From Flagellimonas sp. CMM7 (GTDB taxonomy: Bacteria > Bacteroidota > Bacteroidia > Flavobacteriales > Flavobacteriaceae), in the NCBI RefSeq assembly GCF_021390195.1, contig NZ_CP090003.1:3989501-4053500 (forward strand): DNA of 64,000 nt, in the 5' to 3' direction. The position numbers and the translations under genes were made by a program. Numbering within the stretch: the first letter of the stretch is position 1; every line of letters starts with the position of its first letter. A model generated the notes under the pieces. It was given only the letters and a program-made list of their open reading frames with translations, searched no databases and was not told where the DNA came from. This document shows, piece by piece, positions 63,257 to 64,000 of the stretch.

Positions 63257-64000
63257 ACGGTCATCATTTTATTCATACCTCCTAAAATATGATAAAAAGT
63301 CAAGTTTGGATGGGTGGTTCGGAGATGTTTTAATGCCAATTCACTTCTTTTTCCTGACTGACAGATGATATAAATCTCCTTGTTCGAGTCAATTTGATGT
63401 TCAAATACATCCAGATTATCCAGAGGGATGTTTACAGCCTCATCCAAATGATTTTGATTAAACTCTTCTGCAGTTCTAACATCAATTAAAGTAAATTTTT
63501 TATTTGATTCTCTTAATGATTGGTAAGTTTTTGCGCTTATGGAAGGAACTATATCACAGTCTACAGCTTCATAAAAATCTTGAAGCTGAGTTATTCTCTT
63601 GTTGGTAGGATTGGCTTTAAAATTAATTTTGCTAACATGTTGGTTCAGCCCGTTGTATATCATTAGCTTGCCTGAGAGCACTTCCCCTACTCCTGTCAAC
63701 ACCTTTACCGCTTCCAAAGCCTGCAGTGTTCCTATGATTCCTGGAATAACTCCAAGAACACCGTTTTCATTACAATTTGGAACCTCCTCAGCTTTGGGCA
63801 TTTCTGGATATAAACAACGATAGGTAGGTCCGTTTTGATAGTTAAAAACACTCACATGTCCTTCAAAACCATGCAATGCTCCATAAACAAATGGTTTTTT
63901 CAATATTACACACGCATCATTAATGAGGTAGCGTGTTGGAAAGTTGTCAGTTGCATCCACAACAAGGTCATATTCCTTAATGACTTCCACTGCATTTTCC
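63247..64000 (-). CDS. moeB: MoeB-type adenylyltransferase fused to rhodanese, 5' partial
   Basis: The frame continues past the window end, so the N-terminal ATP-binding part is missing. Visible: E1-like LVVDATDNFPTRYLINDAC, CLYPEMP, zinc-ligand CNENGVLGVIPGIIG, then a C-terminal rhodanese domain (IDVRTAEEFNQNHLDEAVNI) with active-site loop ICQSGKRSELAL. It adenylates MoaD for sulfur transfer; the rhodanese part supplies sulfur. First visible gene of the cofactor operon. Confidence 0.9.
   Translation of the reverse strand, partial: ENAVEVIKEYDLVVDATDNFPTRYLINDACVILKKPFVYGALHGFEGHVSVFNYQNGPTYRCLYPEMPKAEEVPNCNENGVLGVIPGIIGTLQALEAVKVLTGVGEVLSGKLMIYNGLNQHVSKINFKANPTNKRITQLQDFYEAVDCDIVPSISAKTYQSLRESNKKFTLIDVRTAEEFNQNHLDEAVNIPLDNLDVFEHQIDSNKEIYIICQSGKRSELALKHLRTTHPNLTFYHILGGMNKMMTVCP

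Noticed and set aside
1..64000. tRNA, rRNA genes and CRISPR arrays
   Set aside because: I looked for tRNA T-loop words, rRNA signatures and regularly spaced short repeats and saw none. An exhaustive tRNA or CRISPR scan was not possible by eye.

Overview
The window looks like part of the chromosome of a marine member of the Flavobacteriaceae (Bacteroidota). The basis is its AT-rich sequence, the many lipoproteins with SCS(S/N)D-type export signals, paired one-component AraC and hybrid two-component regulators, VPS10/BNR repeat exoproteins, a DUF983 protein, TAnnTTTG-type -7 promoter elements, and rare Shine-Dalgarno sequences. The species cannot be named from this alone.

Layout. 1-9.9 kb: host accessory genes, including a frameshifted esterase/beta-propeller protein cut by the window edge, lipoproteins, alpha/beta hydrolases, an FG-GAP protein, a dienelactone hydrolase, a DUF1080 protein and a VPS10/BNR gene broken off at about 9870. 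9.9-13.8 kb: a small integron-like cassette array. Genes for a serine beta-lactamase-like hydrolase and a DUF1028 Ntn-hydrolase lie between long, strongly folded repeats. Each unit opens with GTTRRNN and closes with its reverse complement. 13.9-18.6 kb: a hybrid sensor kinase/AraC regulator and two lipoproteins. 18.8-23.2 kb: a lone antitoxin-like gene, a Tn3-family transposase and an alpha/beta hydrolase truncated next to it.

23.28-38.04 kb: the most interesting part, an integrated tailless phage of about 14.8 kb. It carries a gpII/Phage_CRI-type rolling-circle replication initiator, a 267-aa capsid candidate laid out like a double-jelly-roll coat protein (PM2 P2 / FLiP type), several small membrane proteins, a 56-aa very basic peptide, an M15 endolysin, a 3-TM holin, a collagen-like fibre, three consecutive secreted proteins ending in a pectate-lyase-like enzyme, an intergenic region with a 71-nt stem-loop, and an early operon of tiny genes. 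I see no integrase, packaging ATPase (no Walker A), terminase, portal or tail gene. The element lies between two dif-like sites sharing the 6-bp core TTTATA. This implies XerCD-mediated integration at the host dif site, with a reconstructed dif close to the E. coli one. Gene orientation on either side (mostly + to the left, mostly - to the right) fits a replication terminus.

38.1-64 kb: ordinary host genes, mostly on the minus strand. They comprise DUF983, AraC regulators, a universal stress protein, an aldehyde dehydrogenase, an oxidoreductase, an intact VPS10/BNR protein of 1083 aa, a trehalase, a serine hydrolase and a GntR regulator. The last 5.4 kb is a tight operon for molybdenum cofactor handling (MoeB-rhodanese, TauE-like permease, MoeA, XdhC, MocA-like transferase, amidohydrolase) that runs off the window.
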